Source: Burkholderiales bacterium
GTDB taxonomy: Bacteria > Pseudomonadota > Gammaproteobacteria > Burkholderiales > SG8-39
NCBI GenBank assembly: GCA_017880775.1
Contig: JADGRQ010000007.1
Span: forward strand, 1-64,000
Direction: 5' to 3'
DNA length: 64,000 nucleotides
A model generated the notes under the pieces. That model worked only from the letters and a program-made list of their open reading frames with translations. It was not told where the DNA came from and ran no database searches. Below, one piece after another: positions 51,699 to 59,603 of the stretch (its first letter is position 1; the number at the start of each line of letters is the position of its first letter). The translations under genes were made by a program, and so were the position numbers.

Positions 51699-51974
51699 AT
51701 GAAATATTCCACCAGGGTCAAGCCGATCAGCTACGTGAAGGCCAATGCCGCGGAGCTGATCCGTGAGCTGAGCGAGAAGCGCGAGCCGCTGATCATCACG
51801 CAGAACGGCGAGGCCAAAGCGGTGATGCAGGACGTAGCGACCTACGAGCAGACGCAGGAAACGCTCGCGCTGCTCAAGATCCTCGCGCTGGGCAACCGGC
51901 AGATCGAGGAAGGCAAGGTGGTCCCGGCCGCGGAAGCGGTCCGCCGCGCCCGCGGCAGGATCGCGCGCCGCTAG
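51699..51974 (+). CDS. Phd/YefM-type antitoxin
   Basis: A 91-residue Phd/YefM protein (VKPISYVKANAAELIRELSEKREPLIITQNGEAKAVMQDVATYEQTQETLALLKIL). The N-terminal part binds DNA; the C-terminal tail (GRIARR end) binds the toxin. The ParE-type toxin starts at the base after its stop codon. Confidence 0.92.
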   Translation: MKYSTRVKPISYVKANAAELIRELSEKREPLIITQNGEAKAVMQDVATYEQTQETLALLKILALGNRQIEEGKVVPAAEAVRRARGRIARR

Positions 51975-52301
51975 ATGGACTACGAGGTGGTGCTGGCGGC
52001 GGATGCCGCTGCGGACCTCGAGGAAATCGTGGAATGGATCGCAGTGCACGACGCGCCGGCCAGGGCGAACCACGTGCTGGATCGAATCGGCGCGGCGATT
52101 GCGGGGCTGGCCCGGTTTCCGCTGCGCGGAGCCCACCCGCGCGAATTGCTCGCCGTCGGAATCCGCGAGTACCGGGAAATCTTCTTCAAGCCTTACAGGA
52201 TCATCTACCGCGTCGCGGGTAAGCGCGTGCACGTGTACCTGATCGCGGACGGGCGGCGCGACATGCAGGCGCTGCTCGAGCGGAGGCTGCTGGGAGGTTA
52301 G
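51975..52301 (+). CDS. ParE/RelE-type toxin
   Basis: A 108-residue toxin (YEVVLAADAAADLEEIVEWIAVHDAPARANHVLDRIGAAIAGLARFPLRGAHPRELL; YREIFFKPYRIIYRVAGKRVHVYLIADGRRDM). Complete, adjoining the Phd antitoxin with no spacer. Confidence 0.9.
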   Translation: MDYEVVLAADAAADLEEIVEWIAVHDAPARANHVLDRIGAAIAGLARFPLRGAHPRELLAVGIREYREIFFKPYRIIYRVAGKRVHVYLIADGRRDMQALLERRLLGG

Positions 52302-52363
52302 CCGCTCGCGCCTCGTGCTAAATTGCAATGGAATTGCGCAATCACCGGATACCGGGGGTTCGG

Positions 52364-52612
52364 ATGACGAGAATCACTATCACGCTGGACAATCAGGCTG
52401 CGGCCTGGGTACGGCGGCGGGCGGCCGCGCGCAACATGAGCCTTTCGCGCTACGTGGGCGAGATACTGCGCGAAAAGATGCGCCATTCACAGGGGTACCA
52501 GAAGGCCTATAAGGCGTTCCTGGCGGAGAAGCCGCTGAGGCTCAAGGGGCCCGGCGAACGTCAGCTGACGAGGGAGGAGGCGAATGACCGGGCCGCTCTT
52601 CGTCGACGCTAA
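52364..52612 (+). CDS. ribbon-helix-helix antitoxin, first of a tandem pair
   Basis: An 82-residue protein (RITITLDNQAAAWVRRRAAARNMSLSRYVGEILREKMRHS), highly similar to the antitoxin at 52656-52904. Its toxin gene overlaps the 3' end by 29 bp, as in the intact copy, but is cut to 17 codons. Confidence 0.85.
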   Translation: MTRITITLDNQAAAWVRRRAAARNMSLSRYVGEILREKMRHSQGYQKAYKAFLAEKPLRLKGPGERQLTREEANDRAALRRR

Positions 52613-52637
52613 CGTTTTCCTCTACTCGTGTAATTAG
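52584..52637 (+). pseudogene. PIN toxin, 17-codon N-terminal remnant
   Basis: MTGPLFVDANVFLYSCN and stop, matching MTGPCFVDANVLVYTWD of the intact toxin at 52876. After the TAG the second antitoxin copy begins 18 bp later. Confidence 0.85.
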
Positions 52638-52655
52638 CGGACATCGGAGGTTCGG

Positions 52656-52904
52656 ATGAAGAACATCACCATCACGCTGGACAAGCAGGCGGCGGCTTGG
52701 GCGCGGGTGCAGGCGGCCGAGCGCAACATGAGCCTTTCGCGCTACGTGAGCGAGATGCTGCGCGAAAAGATGCGCCATTCACGCGAGTACGAGGTGGCCA
52801 TGCGCGCGGCGCTGGCGCAGAAGCCACTGGATCTGAAGGGCCCGTGGAAGCCCTATCCGAAGCGGGAGGAATTGTATGACCGGCCCGTGCTTCGTCGACG
52901 CTAA
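52656..52904 (+). CDS. ribbon-helix-helix antitoxin, second of a tandem pair
   Basis: An 82-residue paralogue (NITITLDKQAAAWARVQAAERNMSLSRYVSEMLREKMRHS) 292 bp downstream of the first copy. It overlaps its toxin by 29 bp. Confidence 0.87.
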   Translation: MKNITITLDKQAAAWARVQAAERNMSLSRYVSEMLREKMRHSREYEVAMRAALAQKPLDLKGPWKPYPKREELYDRPVLRRR

Positions 52905-53403
52905 CGTTCTCGTCTATACATGGGACCCCAGGGACCCGGCGAAGCAGAAGCGCGCCGCGGCCTGGCGGGATCACCTGTGGCTGACGGGCCTCGGGCGCAC
53001 CAGCGTGCAGGTGTTGTCCGAGACTTATGCAACGCTGAGGCGCATCAAGCGCGATGCACCGGCCGAGGCGCTTTGGGACGGCATCGCGTTGTATTTCGCC
53101 TGGAATCCGTACTCCATCGACGAAAGTGTCCTGCGCCGCGCGCGCGAGATCGAACGCCGCTTCCGCATCTCCTGGTGGGACAGCATGATTGTCGCCGCCG
53201 CGCAGTTGCAGGATTGCGCGCTGCTGCTGACGGAAGATCTTCAGGACGGCGGGGTTTACGGGACGGTCACGGTGCGCAGCCCGTTCACCCTCGAGGTTCG
53301 CGAAGCGGCGGCCACGTACGCGGTGTTGCCGCGCGCCGCCAGCCCGCACCGCCCGCGCGGCAGGCCGCGGCGTGCCGTGCAGGAATCGTCAGGCATACGC
53401 TGA
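52876..53403 (+). CDS. PIN-domain toxin
   Basis: A 175-residue PIN protein with the first Asp in FVDANVLVYTWD, VLSETYATLRRI, and the C-terminal acidic residues in RISWWDSMIVAAAQLQDCALLLTEDLQDG. The C-terminus is about 30 residues longer than usual and basic-rich, which may be read-through into neighbouring DNA. It is paired with the RHH antitoxin. Confidence 0.88.
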   Translation: MTGPCFVDANVLVYTWDPRDPAKQKRAAAWRDHLWLTGLGRTSVQVLSETYATLRRIKRDAPAEALWDGIALYFAWNPYSIDESVLRRAREIERRFRISWWDSMIVAAAQLQDCALLLTEDLQDGGVYGTVTVRSPFTLEVREAAATYAVLPRAASPHRPRGRPRRAVQESSGIR

Positions 53404-53406
53404 GAG

Positions 53407-53634
53407 ATGGAAGTTTTCCCGGGTGTTTCGATGGACGCGGGGGCGCGGTTCGGAAAGCCATGCATCGCCGGCACCCGCATGGACGTCGCAACGGTGGTTG
53501 CGGCGCTTGGGGCCGGTGACAGCTGCGAGGATATGGAGCGCAACTACAGCCTGACCCGCGACCAGGTCCTGACCGCGCTGCGCTATGCCGGCCACGTGGT
53601 GGCGCATCTGCCTCCTGCGGTGAAGGCCGCGTGA
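53407..53634 (+). CDS. DUF433 antitoxin
   Basis: A 75-residue protein of the DUF433 family (RFGKPCIAGTRMDVATVVAALGAGDSCEDMERNYSLTRDQVLTALRYAGHVV), the usual partner of DUF5615 PIN-like toxins. The stop overlaps the toxin remnant by 4 bp. Confidence 0.9.
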   Translation: MEVFPGVSMDAGARFGKPCIAGTRMDVATVVAALGAGDSCEDMERNYSLTRDQVLTALRYAGHVVAHLPPAVKAA

Positions 53635-53720
53635 AGAGTCTGCTCGACGAGAACTTGCCGCTCCCTCTCTATCACCGGCTGCGCGCAGTCGGGCACGACG
53701 CCGAGCACATCATCGAAGTG
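53631..53720 (+). pseudogene. DUF5615 PIN-like toxin, N-terminal remnant
   Basis: GTG start, then KSLLDENLPLPLYHRLRAVG and HDAEHIIEV, the first 30 residues of DUF5615 toxins (typical opening K-x-L-x-D-E-N-L-P). It then runs into the reverse-strand end of the HIT gene at 53721, so the toxin is lost. Confidence 0.82.
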
Positions 53721-54095
53721 TCAGTAGTCGGCTTTGAGAGGGATCACATGACGCACACCCCCGCGAGGGTTGGGCGTGTCGCCCTTGTACCTCGGGATCA
53801 CGTGAATGTGCGCGTGCCAGACCGACTGCCCGCCCGCTTCCCCGCAGTTTGCGCCCACGTTGAATCCATCCGGCACGAACCTGGCGAGCAGTAGGTCCTT
53901 GAGCGTGCGCACGAGGCGGAAGCACTCGGCATATTCGTCATCGGTCATGTCGAAGATCGTCGCCACGTGGCGCTTCGGCACCACCAGCGCATGCCCGGGC
54001 GAAACGGGGAACGAGTCCAAGACCGCAAGCGCGAGCGCGCTCTCGGCAAGAATTTCCCTTTCGGGAGTGCAGAAAATGCAGTTTGGCTGAGTCAT
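53721..54095 (-). CDS. HIT family protein
   Basis: A 124-residue histidine-triad nucleotide-binding protein. NCIFC has a zinc-type Cys pair, and WHAHIHVIPR is the His-x-His-x-His motif. LDSFPVSPGHALVVPKRHVATIFDM is typical of the Fhit/HIT group of nucleoside hydrolases. I chose the ATG at 54095 (MTQPNCIFC). Its 3' end is repeated at 49719-49832 and 44984-45016. Confidence 0.92.
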   Translation of the reverse strand: MTQPNCIFCTPEREILAESALALAVLDSFPVSPGHALVVPKRHVATIFDMTDDEYAECFRLVRTLKDLLLARFVPDGFNVGANCGEAGGQSVWHAHIHVIPRYKGDTPNPRGGVRHVIPLKADY

Positions 54096-54218
54096 CCCGG
54101 GTTTCGCTCGTCTCGAACCGACACTATGCAGGTGCAACTGAAGCTTGCCGGTTCCGAGACGACTCGACAAGGCCAGGTGTAAAAAGGCGGTCTGACCCCA
54201 TTTCTGGAGGAGACGACG

Positions 54219-54515
54219 ATGACCAAGGCGTACATGATTGTCACCTACCGTTCGATCGGCAACCCCGAAGCGCTCGCGGCGTACGCGAAGCTGGCCGGAC
54301 CCGCGATCCAGGCCGCGGGCGGGCGCTTTCTCGTGCGCGGCACGCCCGCCAAGGTGTACGAGGCCGGGCTCAGCCAGCGCACGGTGGTGGTCGAGTTCGC
54401 GAGCCTCGCGCAGGCGATTGCGGCGTACGAGGGCCCGGGCTACAAGGAAGCGCTCAGGGTCCTGGGCAGGAACGCGGCGGAGCGCGACATGCGCATCGTC
54501 GAGGGCGTGGGTTAA
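54219..54515 (+). CDS. DUF1330 protein
   Basis: A 98-residue ferredoxin-fold protein (AYMIVTYRSIGNPEALAAYAKLAGPAIQAAGGRFLVRG; SLAQAIAAYEGPGYKEAL). Function unknown. GGAGGAG lies 7 bp before the ATG. Its stop shares TTAA (54512-54515) with the convergent uup stop. Confidence 0.88.
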   Translation: MTKAYMIVTYRSIGNPEALAAYAKLAGPAIQAAGGRFLVRGTPAKVYEAGLSQRTVVVEFASLAQAIAAYEGPGYKEALRVLGRNAAERDMRIVEGVG

Positions 54516-56290
54516 TCGGGCTCCGACCCCGATTTTTCCCTGGCCTTGGATTCCAGCGCTTCCCAGCGCTCGAGCTTCTGGTGGAGGAGCGTTTCGATCT
54601 CGGCGCCGCGCTGCTGATCGGCCCGCAGCGCGTCGGCCGGCTGCCGGTAGTACTCCGGCGCGTGAATTTTCGCGGCGAGGGCTTGCTGCTCGGCTTCGAG
54701 CGCTTCGATTTCTTTCGGCAGTGATCCGAGCTCGCGGGTCTCCTTGTAGGAGAGTTTTGCCTTGCTCTTTTCGCGTGTGGCCGTTGCTTTGAGTCTCGAA
54801 TCCCGGGATTCGGCAGCCGCAGGCCTTTGCCGCAACCAGTCGCTATAGCCGCCGACGTACTCCTTCCAGACGCCGTTGCCTTCCGCGGCGATGGTTTGCG
54901 TCACGATGTTGTCGAGGAAGGTGCGGTCGTGGCTCACGAGGAGCAGGGTGCCCGCGTAGTCCTGCAGCGCCGCCTCGAGCAGTTCCAGGGATTCGATGTC
55001 GAGGTCGTTGGTCGGCTCGTCCAGCACCAGCACGTTGGCGGGCTGCGCGAAGAGGCGCGCGAGCAGGAGGCGATTCCTCTCGCCACCCGAGAGCATGCGC
55101 ACCGGCGACTGGGCGCGGCGGGGCGGAAAGAGGAAGTCGCCCAGGTAGCTCATGACGTGCTTGCTGCCGCCTTCCAGCTCGACCCAGTCCGAGCCCGGCG
55201 CGATGGTCTCGGCCACCGTCTTGTCCGGGTCGAGGGCGGCGCGCATCTGGTCGAAGTAGGCCGGCTGGACGTTGGTGCCGACCCGCACGTTGCCTGAGTC
55301 GGGCTCGAGGGTGCCGAGGATCAGCTTGATGAGCGTCGTCTTGCCCGCGCCGTTCGCGCCGATGAGGCCGATGCGGTCGCCGCGGCTGATGAGGAGGTCG
55401 AGGTCCTTCACGATGGGCCGCCCGCCGAAGGACTTCGAGACCTTTGTCAGTTCGCAGACCAGCTTGCCCGAGCGCTGGCCGCTGCCGACGGCGAGCCTGA
55501 CGCTGCCGGTGCGCTCGCGCCGCGCGGCGCGCTCCTCGCGCAGGTGCTCGAGGCGCGTGAGGCGGCCTTCGTTGCGCGTGCGCCGCGCCTCGATGCCCTT
55601 GCGGATCCAGGCCTCTTCCTGCGCCCAGAATTTGTCGAACTTGCGCTGCGCGGCCCCCTCGGCGGCGAGCTCGCCGGCCTTGAGGGTTTCGTAGCGCGAA
55701 TAGTTGCCCGGATACGACCGGAGCAGGCCGCGGTCGAGCTCCAGGATGCGCGTAGCGACGCGCTCGAGGAAGGCACGGTCGTGGGTGACGACGATGGCGG
55801 CGGGCTGTTTCAGGATGGCATTTTCCAGCTGCAGGATGCCGTCGATGTCGAGGTGGTTGGTCGGTTCATCGAGCAGCAGCAGCTCGGGTGCGAGCGCGAA
55901 GGCGAGCGCGAGCACCGCGCGCTTTCGCTCGCCGCCCGAGGCGGCCGCGGGGTCGAGGCCCGGATCGAGATCGAAGCGATGCAGGAATTCCTCGATCTTG
56001 TGCTCGGGGACCTCGGGGGCGCGCGCGAGCAGGCTTTCCCTGAGCGTGGCTTTGGGCAGCAGCACGGGCTCCTGCGGGACGAACGCGATGCGCAGGCCGG
56101 GGCTGTGCCGCAGCTCGCCGCCATCGAGCGTCGCGGTGCCCGCGATGACGCCGAGGAGCGATGACTTGCCGGTGCCGTTGCGGCCGATGAGCCCGATGCG
56201 CTCATTCGCCTCCATCGCGAACGAGGCGCGATCGAGGAGCGGCAGGTCCCCGTAGGCGAGCTGCGCGTTGGCGAGGGTGAGCAGGGGCAT
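54512..56290 (-). CDS. uup: ABC-F family ATPase Uup
   Basis: A 592-residue protein with two ABC domains and no membrane segments. Domain 1 has GRNGTGKSS, SGGERKRAV and LLLDEPTNHLD; domain 2 has GANGAGKTT, LSGGERNRLL and LVLDEPTNDLD. A C-terminal coiled coil (LSYKETRELGSLPKEIEALEAEQQALAAKI) is the Uup feature that binds DNA or branched structures. ABC-F proteins act on the ribosome; Uup is linked to suppression of transposon precise excision and to ribosome assembly in E. coli. Confidence 0.92.
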   Translation of the reverse strand: MPLLTLANAQLAYGDLPLLDRASFAMEANERIGLIGRNGTGKSSLLGVIAGTATLDGGELRHSPGLRIAFVPQEPVLLPKATLRESLLARAPEVPEHKIEEFLHRFDLDPGLDPAAASGGERKRAVLALAFALAPELLLLDEPTNHLDIDGILQLENAILKQPAAIVVTHDRAFLERVATRILELDRGLLRSYPGNYSRYETLKAGELAAEGAAQRKFDKFWAQEEAWIRKGIEARRTRNEGRLTRLEHLREERAARRERTGSVRLAVGSGQRSGKLVCELTKVSKSFGGRPIVKDLDLLISRGDRIGLIGANGAGKTTLIKLILGTLEPDSGNVRVGTNVQPAYFDQMRAALDPDKTVAETIAPGSDWVELEGGSKHVMSYLGDFLFPPRRAQSPVRMLSGGERNRLLLARLFAQPANVLVLDEPTNDLDIESLELLEAALQDYAGTLLLVSHDRTFLDNIVTQTIAAEGNGVWKEYVGGYSDWLRQRPAAAESRDSRLKATATREKSKAKLSYKETRELGSLPKEIEALEAEQQALAAKIHAPEYYRQPADALRADQQRGAEIETLLHQKLERWEALESKAREKSGSEPD

Positions 56291-56374
56291 GGCGGGGCGC
56301 CACTGTACCTTGCTAGACTAGCGCCCGCTGGTTTCCCGACCAGCCCCGAATCCAACGAGAATGAGGAGACCGCA

Positions 56375-57676
56375 ATGAAACGGCTGAAGCTGGGTTATTT
56401 GGGCGCCGCCGCGCTCGCCACAGGCGCGCTGCTCGCGGCCGCGAGCGCATCCGCCCAAGAGACATTCAAGCTCGGCATCGTGAGCTTTCTGTCAGGTCCC
56501 GCCGCCGAGAGCTTCGGCGTCCCGGCGGTCAACGGCGCCAAGGTGGTGATCGACGCGTTCAACAAGGGCCAGGCGCCGGCGCCGTACAACAAGGTCGGGT
56601 TCGGCGGCATGCGGATCGAGCCGATCTACGTGGATGAGAACGGCGGAGCCACCAAGCAGGTGCAGGAGCTGCGCAATCTCTACGACCGCGAGAACGTCGA
56701 CGCGGTGGTGGGTTACGTAGGTTCCGGCGACTGCCTCGCGGTGGCCCCCGTGGCCGAGGAGATGAAGAGGTTCCTGATCCTCTACGACTGCGGCACGCCG
56801 CGCATTTTCGAAGACGGCAAGTACACCTACGTGTTCCGCACCGCGTCGCACGCGGCGATGGACAACGTCGCGCTCGCGCGCTACCTGAAGGCGCACAACG
56901 TCAAGGTGGGCACGATCAACTATATCAACCAGGATTACGCCTGGGGCCACGATTCGCGCAAGGACTTCCAGCTCGCGATGGCGCAGCTCTATCCCGGCGC
57001 GAAAATGGAAGCCGACCTGCTGCCGAAGTTCGGCGCCGGGCAGTACGGCACCGAGATCTCGGCGCTCCTGTCCAAGCCCGCCGAGCTGACGCACTCGAGC
57101 CTGTGGGGCGGCGACCTGCAGGCCTTCATCCTGCAGGCGGGCCCGCGCGACCTGTTCAAGCGCACCCAGGTGGTGTTGTCCGCCGCCGACCACGTGCTCC
57201 CCGGGCTGGGCGACAAGATGCCCGACGGCGTGATCCTCGGCGCGCGCGGCGCCTACGGCCTGATGTCGCCGAAGAGCGCGTTGAACGACTGGTGGTGGAA
57301 GCTCTACGAGGACGCAAACAAGGTCTATCCGGTGCAGGCCCCTTACCGCATGGTGCAATCGCTGTTGGGACTCAAGCTCGCGGTGGAGAAGGCGATGGCC
57401 GCAAGCGGCGGCAAGAAACCCGCGCCTGAGCAGCTCGCCGCTGCGCTGAAGGGCTCCGAATGGGATTCGCCCGCCGGCCGCATCCGCATGGCGCTCGGCG
57501 ACGGCCACCAGGCGATCCAGGACACCGCGATCGGCCGCACGCGCTACGACGCGGCGAAGAAGATGGTGACGCTGGTGGACATCCAGCGCTTCGCGGCCGA
57601 ATGCGTCAATCCGCCGCCGGGCGTCAAGGGCGAGGACTGGATCAAGGGCGGTTTCCAGGGCGCGAAGTGCAACTGA
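56375..57676 (+). CDS. ABC transporter substrate-binding protein, branched-chain amino acid/amide type
   Basis: A 433-residue periplasmic protein with a signal peptide (LGYLGAAALATGALLAAASASAQ), followed by ETFKLGIVSFLSGPAAESFGVPAVNGAKVVIDAFNK, the peripla_BP_6 fold of LivJ/UrtA-like proteins. The ligand (amino acid, amide, aromatic acid) is not readable. It is the first gene of a five-gene import operon and is followed by a terminator that likely sets its expression above that of the membrane parts. Confidence 0.92.
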   Translation: MKRLKLGYLGAAALATGALLAAASASAQETFKLGIVSFLSGPAAESFGVPAVNGAKVVIDAFNKGQAPAPYNKVGFGGMRIEPIYVDENGGATKQVQELRNLYDRENVDAVVGYVGSGDCLAVAPVAEEMKRFLILYDCGTPRIFEDGKYTYVFRTASHAAMDNVALARYLKAHNVKVGTINYINQDYAWGHDSRKDFQLAMAQLYPGAKMEADLLPKFGAGQYGTEISALLSKPAELTHSSLWGGDLQAFILQAGPRDLFKRTQVVLSAADHVLPGLGDKMPDGVILGARGAYGLMSPKSALNDWWWKLYEDANKVYPVQAPYRMVQSLLGLKLAVEKAMAASGGKKPAPEQLAAALKGSEWDSPAGRIRMALGDGHQAIQDTAIGRTRYDAAKKMVTLVDIQRFAAECVNPPPGVKGEDWIKGGFQGAKCN

Positions 57677-57704
57677 CCGGGCGCAGAACCGATGCATGAG
57701 CGAA

Positions 57705-57730
57705 GGGGCGGCCTGGGCCGCCCCTTTCTC
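57705..57730 (+). terminator. intrinsic terminator/attenuator inside the ABC operon
   Basis: GGGGCGGCC-TG-GGCCGCCCC followed by TTTCTCTTTC. It lies 28 bp after the binding-protein gene and 20 bp before the first permease gene, an arrangement that gives excess binding protein over permease. Confidence 0.88.
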
Positions 57731-57750
57731 TTTCTCCACGCGCGCACCCG

Positions 57751-58647
57751 ATGAGCACGCTTGCGACGATCCTGGTCGACGGCATCACCTACGCGTCGTG
57801 GCTGTTCATCGTAGCGCTGGGCCTCACGCTGGTGTTCGGCGTGCTGAAGATCCTCAACATCGCGCACGGCAGCTTCTACGCGGTGGGCGCCTACGCGGCG
57901 GCGAGCTTCGTAGGCTGGTTCGCAGCCGCGGGGTTCGCGCCGTGGATGTCGATCGTCGCGCTGCTGCTCGCATCGGTGGCGGTCGCGGCGCTGCTCGCGC
58001 CGCTCACCGAACGCGGCCTGTTGCGCGCGTTCTACGGCCGCGACGAGGTGCTGCTGGTGCTGGTCACCTACGCGCTGTTCCTGATCCTGGAGGACGCGAC
58101 CAAGCTGGTGTGGGGCGTCAATCCGTATTTCGTCAGCGCGCCGTACCAGTTGTTCGGCAATGTCTCGCTCGGCGCGCAGACCTATGTAGGCTACGACTTC
58201 GCGCTGATCGCGGTGGCCGTCGCCTGCGGCGCGGGCGTCTGGTGGGGCTTGAACCGCACGCGCATCGGCAAGGTGGTGCTCGCGGTGATCCACAGCGCCG
58301 AAGTCGCGTCCTCGATGGGCGTGAACATCTCGCGCGTCTACACCTTCGCGTTCATGTTCGGCATCTTCCTCGCCGCGCTCGGCGGCGCGCTGACCGCGCC
58401 GATGATCTCGGTGCAGCCCGGAGTGGGCGTCGGCGTGGTGGTCGTTTCGTTCGCGGTGGTGATCATCGGCGGGCTCGGATCGATCCAGGGCGCGGCGATC
58501 GGCGCGCTGATCGTCGGCCTCGCGCGCGCGCTCGCGGTGCACACCTGGCCGCCGGCGGAGCTGTTCAGCATCTACGTGGCGATGGCCATCGTGCTGGTGT
58601 TCCGGCCGGAAGGGCTGTTCCAGCGCGTCAAGGCGCGCAGGATATGA
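57751..58647 (+). CDS. livH: ABC transporter permease, LivH type
   Basis: A 298-residue inner-membrane protein with about eight hydrophobic segments. LVDGITYASWLFIVALGLTLVFGVLKILNIAHGSFYAVGAYA at the start and GGLGSIQGAAIGALIVGLARA near the end are LivH blocks. Its stop overlaps the next permease start by 4 bp. Confidence 0.93.
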   Translation: MSTLATILVDGITYASWLFIVALGLTLVFGVLKILNIAHGSFYAVGAYAAASFVGWFAAAGFAPWMSIVALLLASVAVAALLAPLTERGLLRAFYGRDEVLLVLVTYALFLILEDATKLVWGVNPYFVSAPYQLFGNVSLGAQTYVGYDFALIAVAVACGAGVWWGLNRTRIGKVVLAVIHSAEVASSMGVNISRVYTFAFMFGIFLAALGGALTAPMISVQPGVGVGVVVVSFAVVIIGGLGSIQGAAIGALIVGLARALAVHTWPPAELFSIYVAMAIVLVFRPEGLFQRVKARRI

Positions 58648-59603
58648 GCGCGCGCGCAGCCCTCGCACCGGTGCTTCCCGGGCTCGCCGGCATCGGCCTG
58701 CTGCTGGCGGCAGGCGTGCTGCTGCCCAAGTGGCTGCTGTTCCTGTGCACCATGTCGGCGGCCTACGGTATCGTTTCGCTCGGCATCGTGCTCCTGATGC
58801 GCGGCGGGGTGGTGTCGTTCGGCCAGGGCCTGGTGTTCGCGGGCGGCGGCTACGCGGCGGCGCTGCTGTCGAACAAGCTCGGCGTGACCGATGCGCTGCT
58901 GCTCACCGCGGCGGGCGGCGCGGTGGCCGCGCTGATGGCGTTGCCGTTCGCCGCGCTGCTCGCGCGCTACCGCGGCATCTTCTTCGCGATGCTGACGCTC
59001 GCGCTGTCGATGGTGCTCTATGGCGTGCTGGTGAAGACCGATGCGCTGGGCGGCTCGGACGGCTTCAACATGAGCCGCCCGACGCTCCTCGGCATGCGCA
59101 TCGCCGATGCGTGGTCCGGCTACGTGCTGTATGCGATCGCAGTGGTCGTCGCCGGCGCGCTGGCGATCGCCGCGCGCATCTATTTCGAGTCCGCGCGCGG
59201 GCTGGTGTCGCTCGCGATCCGCGAAAACGAATTGCGCGTCGAATACCTGGGCGCATCGGTGGCGCGGGTGATGGCGGCGAACTTCGTGCTCGCGGCGTTC
59301 CTCGGCGGCGCCGGCGGCGCGCTCGCGATCATGGCGCTCGGCCACATCGAGCCCAGCTTCAGCTACTGGACGACCTCGGGCGAATTCGTGTTCGTCTCGA
59401 TCCTCGCGGGGCACTACAGCGTGCTCGCGGTGTTCGTCGCGTCGTTCATCCTGGAAATGGTGCGTTCCTTCTCCAGTTCCTATTTCCCCAACACCTGGCA
59501 GATGGCGCTGGGGATCTTCCTGCTGGTGGTGATCCGCTTCCTGCCGCGCGGCATCGGTTCGCTGTGGCTGGACCTGCGCAGGCCCGGCGCGCACAAGCCA
59601 TGA
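58644..59603 (+). CDS. livM: ABC transporter permease, LivM type
   Basis: A 319-residue inner-membrane protein (AAYGIVSLGIVLLMRGGVVSFGQGLVFAGGGYAAALLSNKLG; AIRENELRVEYLGASVARV is the LivM EAA-like loop). It forms the channel with the LivH-type subunit. It overlaps its neighbours by 4 bp at both ends. Confidence 0.93.
   Translation: MSARAALAPVLPGLAGIGLLLAAGVLLPKWLLFLCTMSAAYGIVSLGIVLLMRGGVVSFGQGLVFAGGGYAAALLSNKLGVTDALLLTAAGGAVAALMALPFAALLARYRGIFFAMLTLALSMVLYGVLVKTDALGGSDGFNMSRPTLLGMRIADAWSGYVLYAIAVVVAGALAIAARIYFESARGLVSLAIRENELRVEYLGASVARVMAANFVLAAFLGGAGGALAIMALGHIEPSFSYWTTSGEFVFVSILAGHYSVLAVFVASFILEMVRSFSSSYFPNTWQMALGIFLLVVIRFLPRGIGSLWLDLRRPGAHKP

Noticed and set aside
36840-54095. Integrated prophage
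   Set aside because: Apart from the DUF932-like pseudogene and a Gp49-like toxin there are no capsid, tail, terminase, lysis or integrase genes.
36768-54200. Chromosomal integron (cassette array)
   Set aside because: Many small plus-strand TA genes suggested an integron, but I found no integrase gene and no recurring attC-like imperfect palindromes with conserved GTTRRRY/RYYYAAC ends between genes. The junctions follow duplicated host-gene fragments instead.
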